Source: CANLBN01 sp050633825
GTDB taxonomy: Bacteria > Pseudomonadota > Gammaproteobacteria > Pseudomonadales > Cellvibrionaceae
Length of the DNA stretch: 64,000 nucleotides
Assembly: GCA_050633825.1 (NCBI GenBank)
Contig: JBOEHG010000009.1
Coordinates: 1-64,000 of the forward strand
Reading direction: 5' to 3'
Position 1 is the first letter of the stretch. Each line of letters begins with the position of its first letter. The notes below the pieces were generated by a model, which was not told the DNA's origin, ran no database searches, and saw nothing but the letters and a program-made list of their open reading frames with translations. The translations under genes and the position numbers were made by a program. Shown here piece after piece: positions 17,319 through 26,010 of the stretch.

Positions 17319-19316
17319 ATGAAACTAAAAAGTCCAAGTGCTATTGTACGTACTATTGTTAGGACATTCCTTGGTATTAAGGCATCTATTGCTATTAGCG
17401 CCTACGTTGCTACAGTCTTATTTTCACCTACCTCTATCGCATCCGATGTTGACTTTCACTCACCCCAGCTAAGCGCACAGCGACAATATTATATTGAGGC
17501 ACGAGATGCTCTTAAAGCGGGTAGACAAGATCGCTATCAAATACTTCGACAGCGCCTGAGTGATTACCCTTTACTCCCCTATTTGGATTATCAAGCTATA
17601 TCTCGCCAATTAAATAGCTACCCTTATCAACAAGTCGACGGCTTTCTCGATAAACATAAAGATACTTATCTCGGACAGTTACTATTACGGCAGTGGCTTA
17701 ATCAGTTAGCCAAAAAACAATGGTGGCATGAGTACAGAAGTTATTACACTCCAAGCTTAAAATCTGCCACCCACCGTTGCTTACATCTCTGGTCTCGCTA
17801 CAAAACCGGCGACAAAAAAGCATTGGCGGATGTTGTACACCTATGGAATGTATCCAAATCACAACCTGATCAATGTGACGCTTTATTCAAACAGTGGCAA
17901 CAAGCGGGCTATCTCACCACAGACCTTATGTGGGAACGCTATCGCAAAGCACTTTTGGCAAATAACCGTAAACTTTCTGCCTACTTGAAAAGAAGGTTAC
18001 CGAATGACATTAAAGCGTTGGCAAACACTTTTCAACAAGTGCTGAATAACCCAGAAAGTCTTAACAATAAATCACACCATAAACAATCTCACCCTTATTA
18101 TGGTGATATCGTTTTCTATGGTTTGAACCGCTATGCACGCTTTACTCCCGATGGCGCTTGGCAACTATGGCAAGACTACACACAGTTTTATCATTTTACC
18201 GAAAAACAGCAATCGGCTTTTTATTACAGTGTCGCCAAACGCTATGCCTACAACGCTAAGCATACCGATACAAAACGCTTATTGGGTGGCCTAAGCAAAG
18301 ATCGACGTACAACAGTCATCGAAATATCAATAAGAGAACTATTAAAAGAACAAAAATGGCCAGAAATATCTCAGTGGATTGGCTTTTTACCGAGTGAAGA
18401 TCAGCAAAGTGATCGCTGGTTATACTGGAAAGCAAGGGCTAAACAGGCCTTATCAGAGCCTGAGGAATCCTATAAACCTACCTATGAAACGCTCGCAAAA
18501 ACACGAAGCTTTTATGGCTTTCTTTCAGCCGACTATATTAACCAGACCTATAGTTTACAAAACTCTCCAACAAATATTCAGCAGCAAACCCTAGAATCAC
18601 TCAAAGCGACTCCTGCTTTTGCACGTGCAAGGGAACTGTTCTTTATTGATAAATTACATGACGCCAGACAAGAGTGGGCGTTTGCGACATCAGGACTGTC
18701 TGAAGAAGAACATCAAGGCGCCGCTATACTGGCATATGAATGGGGGTGGTATCGCAAATCCATTGAATCTATGGCAGCGGCAAAGGCCTGGGATGATTTA
18801 AGTCTTCGTTTTCCTATCGCCCATGAAAAAATCATTGAACAACAGGCCCAACAAACTAGCCTGCCTTCTACACTTATTTATGCGATTGCTCGTCAGGAAA
18901 GCGCCTGGGAAAGCGATGCACGCTCCAGAGCTGGTGCTATGGGCTTGATGCAGATACTGCCTAGAACAGCCAAAGAAACCGCTTCAAAGGCTGGAATCAC
19001 ACACACAAAGAAAGATTTATTGCGGCCCAAACACAATATTGCTCTTGGTAGTCGCTATATTGGAGAGTTATTGCATAAATTTAATAATAACCGCGTGCCT
19101 GCTATAGCTGCCTATAATGCTGGCCCCAGTCGGGTTAATCGTTGGCTCGCGGAAACAGGCAGCCAATTACCCCATGATATCTGGATTGAAGTGATTCCCT
19201 TCGGAGAAACACGTAAATATGTTCAAAACGTGTTGTCTTATGCAGTAGTCTACGCATACAGAATGGGGGAAAAAGCCCCCCTGTTGACAAAATCCGAGTC
19301 TAACAGGCTTCTGTAA
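17319..19316 (+). CDS. slt: Soluble lytic murein transglycosylase
   Basis: This periplasmic enzyme cleaves the MurNAc-GlcNAc bond of peptidoglycan with formation of 1,6-anhydromuropeptides. A signal peptide occupies about the first 40 residues (hydrophobic ASIAISAYVATVLFSPTSIAS). The long helical ring domain (U-shaped superhelix) follows, and the C-terminal catalytic domain carries ARQESAWES with the catalytic Glu near residue 526, GAMGLMQILPRTA and AAYNAGPSRV. The ATG at 17319 is preferred to the GTG three codons upstream. Its products feed the recycling pathway in which NagZ, also in this window, acts. Confidence 0.95.
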   Translation: MKLKSPSAIVRTIVRTFLGIKASIAISAYVATVLFSPTSIASDVDFHSPQLSAQRQYYIEARDALKAGRQDRYQILRQRLSDYPLLPYLDYQAISRQLNSYPYQQVDGFLDKHKDTYLGQLLLRQWLNQLAKKQWWHEYRSYYTPSLKSATHRCLHLWSRYKTGDKKALADVVHLWNVSKSQPDQCDALFKQWQQAGYLTTDLMWERYRKALLANNRKLSAYLKRRLPNDIKALANTFQQVLNNPESLNNKSHHKQSHPYYGDIVFYGLNRYARFTPDGAWQLWQDYTQFYHFTEKQQSAFYYSVAKRYAYNAKHTDTKRLLGGLSKDRRTTVIEISIRELLKEQKWPEISQWIGFLPSEDQQSDRWLYWKARAKQALSEPEESYKPTYETLAKTRSFYGFLSADYINQTYSLQNSPTNIQQQTLESLKATPAFARARELFFIDKLHDARQEWAFATSGLSEEEHQGAAILAYEWGWYRKSIESMAAAKAWDDLSLRFPIAHEKIIEQQAQQTSLPSTLIYAIARQESAWESDARSRAGAMGLMQILPRTAKETASKAGITHTKKDLLRPKHNIALGSRYIGELLHKFNNNRVPAIAAYNAGPSRVNRWLAETGSQLPHDIWIEVIPFGETRKYVQNVLSYAVVYAYRMGEKAPLLTKSESNRLL

Positions 19317-19354
19317 GAGGGTGAGAGAGGAAGACGAGGGAGAAATGGGAAGAA

Positions 19355-20299
19355 TTACTTACCGTAGATTTCTCTAATACGTTCTTGCACTATAGTGGCT
19401 AATTCATCCGGCCTAAATTTCGATAAAAACCCGTCACAACCAACCTTTTTGGTCATTGACTCATTAAAGCTCCCGCTCAAAGAGGTATGCATAACAACAA
19501 AGAGGTCTTTAAGGTTAGGATTATTTCTAATCTCATGGGTCATCCGATAGCCGTCCATTTCCGGCATTTCAGCATCAGTAATAACCATCAGCAGCTTATC
19601 ATTAACATTAATACCCTCTTCTACCCATTTTTTTAGGCAATTTAGGCCTTGCAAGCCATCGCCGGCAGTCGTGAGTTCAATATCCAAATCAAGGCTTTTT
19701 AGAGTATCTCTAATTTGATGTCTTGCCGTTGGAGAGTCGTCTACAGAAAGAATTTCCAGCTTTTTATCGCCGACTATTTCTTTCAAAGTCAGGTCTCTTA
19801 CGCCTTCCGATACCTCTGTACTTGGTGGAATAATATCAGCCAGTACACGCTCAACATCTAAGATTTCAACAATTCGATCGTTAATTCGAGTAAATGCCGT
19901 TAAAAAGTGGGCATTACCAGATGCCTTAGGGGGTGGCTGAATCGCATCCCAATTTAAATTCACAATCCGGTCTACAGCACCCACTAGAAAGCCCTGAATC
20001 GAGCGATTATATTCGGTAACAATGAGATTACAGGTCTCATCTCGAGGTAAAGGCGATCGGCCAATAGCTACATTCAGATCGATAATAGGCACTGCTTTAT
20101 CACGTAAATGGGCAACACCACAAATAGCAGGGTGACTATACGGCATCTCTGTTAGTGGCGGTACTTGCACCACCTCTTGGATTTTAAAGACATTAATCGC
20201 AAAAACCTGGCTACCCTTTAAACGAAACATTAATAGCTCAAGGCGGTTTTCACCCACTAGGTTTGTACGCGAGTCTACACTTGCAAGAATTCCAGACAT
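19355..20299 (-). CDS. cheV: CheV-type chemotaxis coupling protein (CheW + receiver)
   Basis: This is a two-domain chemotaxis adaptor. The CheW-like domain at residues ~10-170 (LLMFRLKGSQVFAINVFKIQEVV...GVAHLRDKAVPIIDL) docks receptors and CheA. The receiver domain from ~185 onward carries the acidic pair in SVDDSPTAR, the phosphoacceptor Asp in VITDAEMPEMDG (about residue 240) and the conserved Lys in FLSKFRPDEL. The ATG at 20299 gives the family N-terminus (MSGILASVDSRTNL); the longer frame extends into the divergent neighbour's promoter. No other chemotaxis gene is nearby. Confidence 0.93.
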   Translation of the reverse strand: MSGILASVDSRTNLVGENRLELLMFRLKGSQVFAINVFKIQEVVQVPPLTEMPYSHPAICGVAHLRDKAVPIIDLNVAIGRSPLPRDETCNLIVTEYNRSIQGFLVGAVDRIVNLNWDAIQPPPKASGNAHFLTAFTRINDRIVEILDVERVLADIIPPSTEVSEGVRDLTLKEIVGDKKLEILSVDDSPTARHQIRDTLKSLDLDIELTTAGDGLQGLNCLKKWVEEGINVNDKLLMVITDAEMPEMDGYRMTHEIRNNPNLKDLFVVMHTSLSGSFNESMTKKVGCDGFLSKFRPDELATIVQERIREIYGK

Positions 20300-20414
20300 A
20301 TTAAAGATACAACTGTTAATTGATAGGCTACTCTTAAAAGTGTAGTTGAAAGAAACTATAACGCACGCAAATTCAACTACACTTACCAATGTGTCACTAA
20401 ATAAGCCACTGGAT

Positions 20415-21644
20415 ATGAGCGAAACATCAAGCCTAATTGCCCGTCAGCCCATCTGTAATAAGCAGCTCAAGGTCGTTGCTTTTGAGTTGCTATACCGCAT
20501 GCAGAGCAAAAATAACGAAGCTGTCGTCAGTGATGCCGACGGCGCCACTATTGATGTGCTGTTATCAGCGTTTAATGACCTATCTATTAATGATGTGGTT
20601 GGCAATAAACTGGCTTTCGTCAATTTCACCAGTAATATCCTGCTCAATCAGCTTCCCCCCATATCCCCCAAACAACTCGTCATTGAGTTATTGGAGGGGC
20701 AAGAAGTGACGCCCGCGCTTTTAAAAGCACTGGAGCGTCTACGCAAAAAAGGCTACAAAATCGCCTTAGATGATTTTTGCCTCACCAAGGAAACCATAGC
20801 GCTTATTGAATATGCCGATATTATCAAGCTCGATGTATTAGAGGATGAACCGGAATCATGGGCCGGCTATATCCCCAGACTCAAGGATAAAGGCATTACA
20901 CTATTGGCAGAGAAAGTAGAAACATATGAAGTTTATGAACAATGTTGTGAATTAGGCTTTGACTTATTTCAAGGGTACTTTTTTGCCAAACCAAAGGTAA
21001 TGTCAGGCAAAAGGATATCCAACAATGAATTAACTATCTTAAGTTTATTAAGCAAACTGAACTCAAAAGATGTCAACATTGAAGAAGTCACAAAAGCCAT
21101 TACGCAAGATGCCAATCTCAGCTATAACTTATTGCGAACGATTAATTCGGGCTTATTTTGTTTACCCCAAAAAGTAGACTCCATCAAACACGCAATTATG
21201 ATGCTGGGCCTCAACCATCTCAAAAGCTGGATAAACTTTTTGGCACTAAGCAGTTTAGATAGTAAACCCCAAGCACTCACAGACCTTGCCATGCTAAGGG
21301 CAAAAATGTGTGAACAACTCGGTAAAACAATCAGCAAACGGAATACCGCTGATGATTATTTTACTGTAGGTTTACTCTCACTGATTGATGCATTTTTTGA
21401 TATGCCCATGGAAGATTTAATTAAGAAACTTTCTCTATCCGATGCAATGAAAAATGCACTACTCAAAAAAGAAGGCGAAATGGGCATCGCACTAGAATGT
21501 GCAATACGTTACCAACACGGTGAATGGGATGACACTGGGGCTAAAAACAACTTACTTAACAGTAATATTATTTCCATGGAAAATATCACTGCAGCTTACC
21601 TTGATAGCATTCAATGGGTAGAAGAAAATCGTCCAATGCATTGA
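20415..21644 (+). CDS. EAL-like / HDOD signalling protein
   Basis: This is a roughly 409-residue protein with an N-terminal EAL-like domain (ARQPICNKQLKVVAFELLYR ... VIELLEG ... IALDDF ... IIKLDV ... LLAEKVET) and a C-terminal HDOD domain (ANLSYNLLRTINSGLF ... IKHAIMMLGLNHLKSW). It belongs to the YuxH-like EAL-HDOD group. The signature EAL itself reads ELL, while the Asp-Asp-Phe, Lys and Glu positions remain, so c-di-GMP hydrolysis is uncertain and binding alone is possible. The start at 20415 matches the domain boundary. It is transcribed divergently from cheV, suggesting shared regulation of motility or adhesion. Confidence 0.88.
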   Translation: MSETSSLIARQPICNKQLKVVAFELLYRMQSKNNEAVVSDADGATIDVLLSAFNDLSINDVVGNKLAFVNFTSNILLNQLPPISPKQLVIELLEGQEVTPALLKALERLRKKGYKIALDDFCLTKETIALIEYADIIKLDVLEDEPESWAGYIPRLKDKGITLLAEKVETYEVYEQCCELGFDLFQGYFFAKPKVMSGKRISNNELTILSLLSKLNSKDVNIEEVTKAITQDANLSYNLLRTINSGLFCLPQKVDSIKHAIMMLGLNHLKSWINFLALSSLDSKPQALTDLAMLRAKMCEQLGKTISKRNTADDYFTVGLLSLIDAFFDMPMEDLIKKLSLSDAMKNALLKKEGEMGIALECAIRYQHGEWDDTGAKNNLLNSNIISMENITAAYLDSIQWVEENRPMH

Positions 21645-21659
21645 TAAGTCCTATCAATG
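21639..21659 (+). terminator. Weak hairpin at the end of the EAL/HDOD gene
   Basis: An 8-bp perfect stem (CATTGATA / TATCAATG) with a 5-nt loop spans the stop codon. It is AT-rich and followed only by ACCCCTCTTT, so termination is possible but weak. Confidence 0.35.
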
Positions 21660-21700
21660 ATACCCCTCTTTAACCCCAACACTACCTTGCTTTATCGCAA

Positions 21701-21946
21701 TCAATAATTCTCATCAATAAACTGTTTTACCGCACTGTGATCAAACGGCCAGTACAAAGATTTTTTAGTATGGCTGGCATAAGCAACGGGTATTGATGTT
21801 CCGTATTCTTTCAATAATAGCGGATCATCGGCGATATCAACTTCTTTAATGACGATATCACGATTAATGACACAGGGGGAAATTTCATCAAGGGCCAGCT
21901 CACAGAGATGGCAACCCAAAGTGGAATAAAGTATAAGTTCTTGCAT
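21701..21946 (-). CDS. Glutaredoxin-like thioredoxin-fold protein (DUF836 type)
   Basis: This 81-residue thioredoxin-fold protein has a redox motif CHLC at residues 12-15 after the first beta strand (ELILYSTLGCHLC), the core strand VIKEVDIADD and the cis-proline segment TSIPV. The family is small and single-domain; substrates are unknown. It converges with the EAL/HDOD gene and lies downstream of the large DUF5610-like gene with a ~60-bp gap. A role in thiol-disulfide exchange is inferred from the motif only. Confidence 0.85.
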   Translation of the reverse strand: MQELILYSTLGCHLCELALDEISPCVINRDIVIKEVDIADDPLLLKEYGTSIPVAYASHTKKSLYWPFDHSAVKQFIDENY

Positions 21947-22007
21947 AAACAGAGTGTATGCAAAAAAAGAATAGCCTGCAGCTTTTATTTAATTCGGAGT
22001 CAAATAC

Positions 22008-24185
22008 TTAAGTATTTTCTTTAGCTTGAGCATTATTCAATGCACCCGCCCGCTCAAGAATATCGGCCATTACATCACTAAACGAAGGGCCTGATGCAGG
22101 CTTAATTTGCCGATCGATTTCTTCTGAAATACCCGATAATAACTGGCTATAATCAAAAAAGTCGTAATTCAAAGGGTTGTTAAGTGTATCCAGTATATTT
22201 CGAGCATAATCACCAATAGCAGAAAAAATATCGCCATTGCCTTTGTTCAGCTGATCTTGCTCTGGCATAAAGTCTTGATAGGCAGCGGCAACTTTATATT
22301 GCTCTACCTGATTAAGACGTAAAGCATAACTCGCTATCTCATTTTGGTCATAACCTAGATCCAATGCCGCTTCATAGGCTTTATTAATATCACCATTATA
22401 AAATTCATCAGAAAGTGCCATAATTTGATCAAGCAACTCTTCAATGGCTTTCACTTCATCATCATCGAGCTCGCCAGTAACATCAATAGCAAAACGGCTA
22501 CTATCTTTTAGGCCTTCTACTAATTGTTTATCATTATCCTGCTGAGCTTCTCCATACTCACCGTAATAAACCGTGGTGTTGCTTGCAGTAATGCTGATTT
22601 TATCACCATCCAATGTGGTCAACTCAAATGAAAACCGATCTTTACGGCCATATTCAAGTTGTGCACTAATAGGGCTTTGTTCTGGAATATCATTGGTTTT
22701 TGCTACTGGATTACTGTTACTTATAGGGCCACTACCCTGATTATCCTGTACACTGCTTAAGGTTCCTCGCTCACTACCACCGGTAATGGCTCTAAACTGA
22801 TTACTATAAGATTCAAATTGACTACTACCAGAAGATATTTGACGTATACCACCACTACTGGATGAGCTGACAACTGTTTGACCTGAAACACTCTGAGTCA
22901 CCGCAGAATAAGAAGAGTAGACCGCTGTAGAATCTACTGTAGTCGGTGCTACCGGATTTGGTGCTGGGTTTGATGCTGACGCATCAATACTGACATTAAA
23001 AACAAAGTCCTGTAAGTCCCAGTCAGAACGTTCGCCCGGTAGATCTTCAAAACCAATAGTTAACGCGCCACTGCCATCTGCACTTGCACCCGAACGCGCA
23101 TGGGAAAATCCATCAGAGTTCAGATTGCCATATGAAGCATGGTAAACATTAGATAATTCAGTTCTCTCGCCTTCAGGCTGGTCTGTTGAGCCTGCAGAGT
23201 AATAGACGAGTACAGAACCGGTATCATTGACGGTGGATGCATTACCCTGTCCATCCTCAAAGCGCAAAACACCATTACCCTTAGCCGCTTCATCAATAAT
23301 CGTTTGGTAGTGTGAATAACCATTAGGGATAATAAAGAAGCCAAGCTCACCGGCAGGGACATTTTCGAGAGTCACCGTGTCGCCTTCTTCGGTTTTATTA
23401 CTATTTTCCCAGAGTAAACTAGCATCACTTAACAGACCACTCTCATCAATCAAGTAATAACCCACCGAATTCGAATAAGCTGCGGCTTCTGAAATAAACG
23501 ATACGTTTACATTACTGGGCTGTTGTAAGGTCAACAACGAAGGGTTAACACCATTGGCATCTTCAGGCCCCCGACCACGACTCGTGGGTATCGGTGCGAG
23601 TGTTTCCGTTGATGAAGGCCCTGAGGATGGGGAAGATCCTGCAATGTCGGTATATTCTTCACGTAAGGTATCAACGCCATCAAGTACTTGCTGATATAAA
23701 GTACCAATCGCACTTGTGACCGTATCATTTAAGTCGCCGCTGGCCGTTAAAATATCCTCTGCTTCAGCAAATCCCTGCTTAAAGCCTTTTAAACCCTCGG
23801 CCAATAAGTCGTTTAATGCCTCATCGGAAGCACCAGAGGCTTTTTCATTGGCAATACGGTTTTCAATAAAACTTAAAATGTTTTTTGCGCCATCCAATAA
23901 GGGGGCTGCTTCTTCAACAGGTGCCACATCAGCGACTTCACCCACGTTAAGGCTGTTGAGCTGATAATCTTGATTAAGCTTTGAATAGGTCAGTGATTCC
24001 TGACTACCCGCTGCATTTCCACTTAACAACACCCGATAAGAGGATACTTGGCCTTCATAACGATAACTATACTGAGTACCACCATCACTGCTCGTCTGTG
24101 ACGACGATTGTGAAAATGATTCATTAGATGAAAAATTATACGAAGAAAAACCACTGGTTTCTGAAGGTGTTAGCGGCGATAACAT
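22008..24185 (-). CDS. Large low-complexity protein with DUF5610-like and DUF4114-like regions
   Basis: The protein is ~725 residues. Residues ~90-180 (GAKNILSFIENRIAN...GLKGFKQGFAEAEDIL) resemble DUF5610. A middle part contains FEDLPGERSDWDLQDFVF, which resembles the calcium-binding-type DUF4114 signature. Between and after these are Ser/Gln-rich linkers. The C-terminal ~180 residues form a second helical region (FSFELTTLDGDKISI..., LDDDEVKAIEELLDQI). No signal peptide is obvious. DUF5610 proteins are uncharacterised and DUF4114 is usual in secreted adhesin-like proteins, so a surface or secreted role is a guess. The ATG at 24185 with AGGG upstream is preferred to one at 24206. Confidence 0.75.
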   Translation of the reverse strand: MLSPLTPSETSGFSSYNFSSNESFSQSSSQTSSDGGTQYSYRYEGQVSSYRVLLSGNAAGSQESLTYSKLNQDYQLNSLNVGEVADVAPVEEAAPLLDGAKNILSFIENRIANEKASGASDEALNDLLAEGLKGFKQGFAEAEDILTASGDLNDTVTSAIGTLYQQVLDGVDTLREEYTDIAGSSPSSGPSSTETLAPIPTSRGRGPEDANGVNPSLLTLQQPSNVNVSFISEAAAYSNSVGYYLIDESGLLSDASLLWENSNKTEEGDTVTLENVPAGELGFFIIPNGYSHYQTIIDEAAKGNGVLRFEDGQGNASTVNDTGSVLVYYSAGSTDQPEGERTELSNVYHASYGNLNSDGFSHARSGASADGSGALTIGFEDLPGERSDWDLQDFVFNVSIDASASNPAPNPVAPTTVDSTAVYSSYSAVTQSVSGQTVVSSSSSGGIRQISSGSSQFESYSNQFRAITGGSERGTLSSVQDNQGSGPISNSNPVAKTNDIPEQSPISAQLEYGRKDRFSFELTTLDGDKISITASNTTVYYGEYGEAQQDNDKQLVEGLKDSSRFAIDVTGELDDDEVKAIEELLDQIMALSDEFYNGDINKAYEAALDLGYDQNEIASYALRLNQVEQYKVAAAYQDFMPEQDQLNKGNGDIFSAIGDYARNILDTLNNPLNYDFFDYSQLLSGISEEIDRQIKPASGPSFSDVMADILERAGALNNAQAKENT

Positions 24186-24295
24186 GTAATTACCCTGTGG
24201 GATCATTAAAAGATATACAGTGTTATCGGCTTATAACGAAAAGGCTTCAGGAATGATTTATTATTAAAATAAGGTCTGCTTAGCAAAAAAAGCTA

Positions 24296-24311
24296 TGTGA
24301 TCTATATCACA
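24296..24311. promoter_or_regulatory. CRP/Vfr-type binding site
   Basis: The sequence TGTGATCTATATCACA is a perfect TGTGA-N6-TCACA palindrome. It lies in the 264-bp divergent region between the DUF5610-like gene (start 24185) and the HNH gene (start 24450), 111 and 139 bp from the two start codons. Either or both genes could be controlled by cAMP receptor protein. Confidence 0.75.
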
Positions 24312-24365
24312 CAGGAATAAGCCTTGAAGATTAACGATAAGAACAAACAGTAAACTGGAAAATAG

Positions 24366-24394
24366 TTAAAAACAAGGGTCAATGGACTTATACT
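24366..24394 (+). promoter_or_regulatory. Possible sigma70 promoter of the HNH operon
   Basis: TTAAAA and TATACT are separated by 17 bp, about 55 bp upstream of the HNH start and about 55 bp downstream of the CRP-type site. The -35 match is only partial, so this is tentative. Confidence 0.35.
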
Positions 24395-24449
24395 AGTAGC
24401 AGAAAGGCCAGTGGCCTCTAAAACAGATTATTACAAGGAACAATAAAGT

Positions 24450-24995
24450 ATGGCTGTATACAATACCGCTTCTGATTCTGCTAACACTGCTATAAGAGCT
24501 TTCCTTACCAAAGTTGGTGAACATTATCTCGGTCACTCTTTTAATACTGGCAGCGGTAAAGGAAAAGCTCTATGGTTTTCAATTCGCGATAATGATTTTA
24601 ATAGTTGCTGCGCTTATTGTGGTGAGAAGAGCGATAGCCTTCAAATTGAGCATGCATTAATGTTCAATCGTACTGAATTTGGCTTACATCATCCTGGTAA
24701 TATTATCCCTTGTTGCAAGGCATGTAATAAACGCGAGCGTCTAGGAGACAAAACCTACTGCAACTGGGAACAGCATTTAGTCAAGGTATGTAAAAATCGC
24801 GGTGAAACCGAACAAGTCGAAGCAAGAAAAAAGAAGATTCTCGATAATTTCAAAAAGAATAACTACCCCAAACTAAATATCAATGAGCAACATGCTATTC
24901 GTGTGATTGCCAGCAGTCTCTACGAAAATATAAAAACAGAATCTGAGAAATCCTTAAAATTATATAAGCAACTAGATGAGGCATTCCTACAATAA
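24450..24995 (+). CDS. HNH endonuclease
   Basis: This 181-residue predicted nuclease has a central HNH zinc module: CxxC at Cys54/Cys57, His68 in IEHAL, Asn84 in HPGNIIPCC, and a second CxxC at Cys89/Cys92. The layout is that of classic McrA/HNH proteins, in which His and Asn bind a divalent metal at the active site. The flanking helices are not recognisable. AAGGAA precedes the ATG at 9 bases. It heads a tightly packed run of small genes, the next ORF starting inside its stop codon (TAATG). A role in defence, DNA repair or mobile DNA is possible; nothing in the sequence decides this. Confidence 0.88.
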   Translation: MAVYNTASDSANTAIRAFLTKVGEHYLGHSFNTGSGKGKALWFSIRDNDFNSCCAYCGEKSDSLQIEHALMFNRTEFGLHHPGNIIPCCKACNKRERLGDKTYCNWEQHLVKVCKNRGETEQVEARKKKILDNFKKNNYPKLNINEQHAIRVIASSLYENIKTESEKSLKLYKQLDEAFLQ

Positions 24996-25153
24996 TGCAA
25001 TGTAATGCGGTCTTAAACGTATTTACTCATGAATATGAAAAAATCATTGAAGATTATAGGAATAACTCTTGGGTCCTTACCTTTGCTCTGAGCTTGATGA
25101 CTTGCAAAGGCTTTAGACAACCTAATACATCAACAATTAATCCTCATATTTAA
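24995..25153 (+). CDS. Small hypothetical protein (52 aa), translationally coupled to HNH
   Basis: This short ORF begins with the ATG of the TAATG junction at the end of the HNH gene and ends 6 bp before the next gene. It encodes 52 residues with an acidic helix (HEYEKIIEDYRNN) and a hydrophobic middle (SWVLTFALSLMT). The exact 1-bp overlap with the nuclease stop and the close spacing to the next start argue that it is translated. I recognise no family. It could instead be a non-functional remnant, as some of its sequence looks unconstrained. Confidence 0.45.
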   Translation: MQCNAVLNVFTHEYEKIIEDYRNNSWVLTFALSLMTCKGFRQPNTSTINPHI

Positions 25154-25159
25154 AGAAAC

Positions 25160-25426
25160 ATGAAGTTAATTAATATTAATACTAAGCTGGGCAACAAAAT
25201 ATTAGAAGATCTTAAGAATGATGGCTGGAAGAAAACAAAAGAATATAGCATATTAGCCTTCGACAAAGGCATTGATTATGATAGCTATACAATCAAGAAA
25301 AACAAATTAAAACTGGAATTTGAATGGACTAACTGGTTAGAGTGGGAAATTAGTGGTTCTCACTCTGAATTAAACTTTCTGACAAAACAGTACAACCTGA
25401 AAACCAATCAACAAGTAGTTACATAA
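25160..25426 (+). CDS. Small hypothetical protein in the HNH operon
   Basis: This 88-residue soluble protein is Lys- and Trp-rich (GWKKTKEYS, EWTNWLEWEISGS). It starts 6 bp after the previous small ORF and is followed 19 bp later by the ATG of the next. No signal, membrane segment or known motif is seen. The packed spacing suggests it belongs to the HNH operon. I do not recognise the family and assign no function. Confidence 0.6.
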   Translation: MKLININTKLGNKILEDLKNDGWKKTKEYSILAFDKGIDYDSYTIKKNKLKLEFEWTNWLEWEISGSHSELNFLTKQYNLKTNQQVVT

Positions 25427-25445
25427 TGTGTATAGGGCTATAAAA

Positions 25446-25628
25446 ATGGCAACCTCAAAAGGAAAAACTGAAGGTGGAAGTGGCGGTAAGCGTGGGCATT
25501 CCAATATGGAACATTGGGAATTTACTGAAGAGATTAAGCGATCGACTAAAGTCATTCGTAGAGAAAATAAAAAGAAAGAGATCAGGAAAGAAGTTAATAA
25601 TATTAACAATGAAAGTATTGTTGATTAA
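25446..25628 (+). CDS. Small conserved basic protein (GKRGHSNMEHWE type)
   Basis: This 60-residue protein has a Gly/Lys-rich N-terminus (GGSGGKRGHSNMEHWEFTEE) followed by a highly basic helix (KRSTKVIRRENKKKEIRK). From memory, short proteins with this GxGKRGHSNMxHW signature occur widely as unannotated genes in accessory regions. The ATG at 25446 is preferred over a GTG six codons earlier because it gives that signature near the N-terminus. The charge suggests nucleic-acid binding, but this is only an inference. It lies in the HNH-led run. Confidence 0.6.
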   Translation: MATSKGKTEGGSGGKRGHSNMEHWEFTEEIKRSTKVIRRENKKKEIRKEVNNINNESIVD

Positions 25629-25686
25629 ATTATTAGAACACAAAAAATCAGCCTTTCTCTAAATATAATTTACTTGAGTAATAACA

Positions 25687-26010
25687 ATGGATAAGCAATC
25701 ATTAGAAGAATTAAAAGAAATTATTGAGTTTGGTAAATATGGATTTATGGGTACTTTAATTTCAGCCTTAGCGGGTATGACCTTAATTTTTGCTTTGGCG
25801 GCACTGAGTGCATTTACTAAGTTTACTATTTCAGGATGGGAGCTTGTATCAATGGCGTTTATTTTACTCGCCGGCACGATTGCTTTCGGTATTTTATCAT
25901 TGCGCAAATTACCGCAACTCAACTTAAATATAAAAGATGGTCAACTTGAAATAACAACCACTATAGATCAGAAAAAAACGGATAATAGTGAGGAAAAAGA
26001 TGACATTTGA
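25687..26010 (+). CDS. Small two-helix membrane protein in the HNH operon
   Basis: This 107-residue protein has two predicted transmembrane helices at about residues 20-42 (GTLISALAGMTLIFALAALSA) and 50-72 (ELVSMAFILLAGTIAFGILSL), an N-terminal acidic amphipathic segment and a charged C-terminal tail. It overlaps the next membrane gene by 11 bp, so the two are translationally coupled and may form a complex. I recognise no family. Two-helix proteins next to nucleases occur in some defence systems, but no defence domain is present here. Confidence 0.65.
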   Translation: MDKQSLEELKEIIEFGKYGFMGTLISALAGMTLIFALAALSAFTKFTISGWELVSMAFILLAGTIAFGILSLRKLPQLNLNIKDGQLEITTTIDQKKTDNSEEKDDI

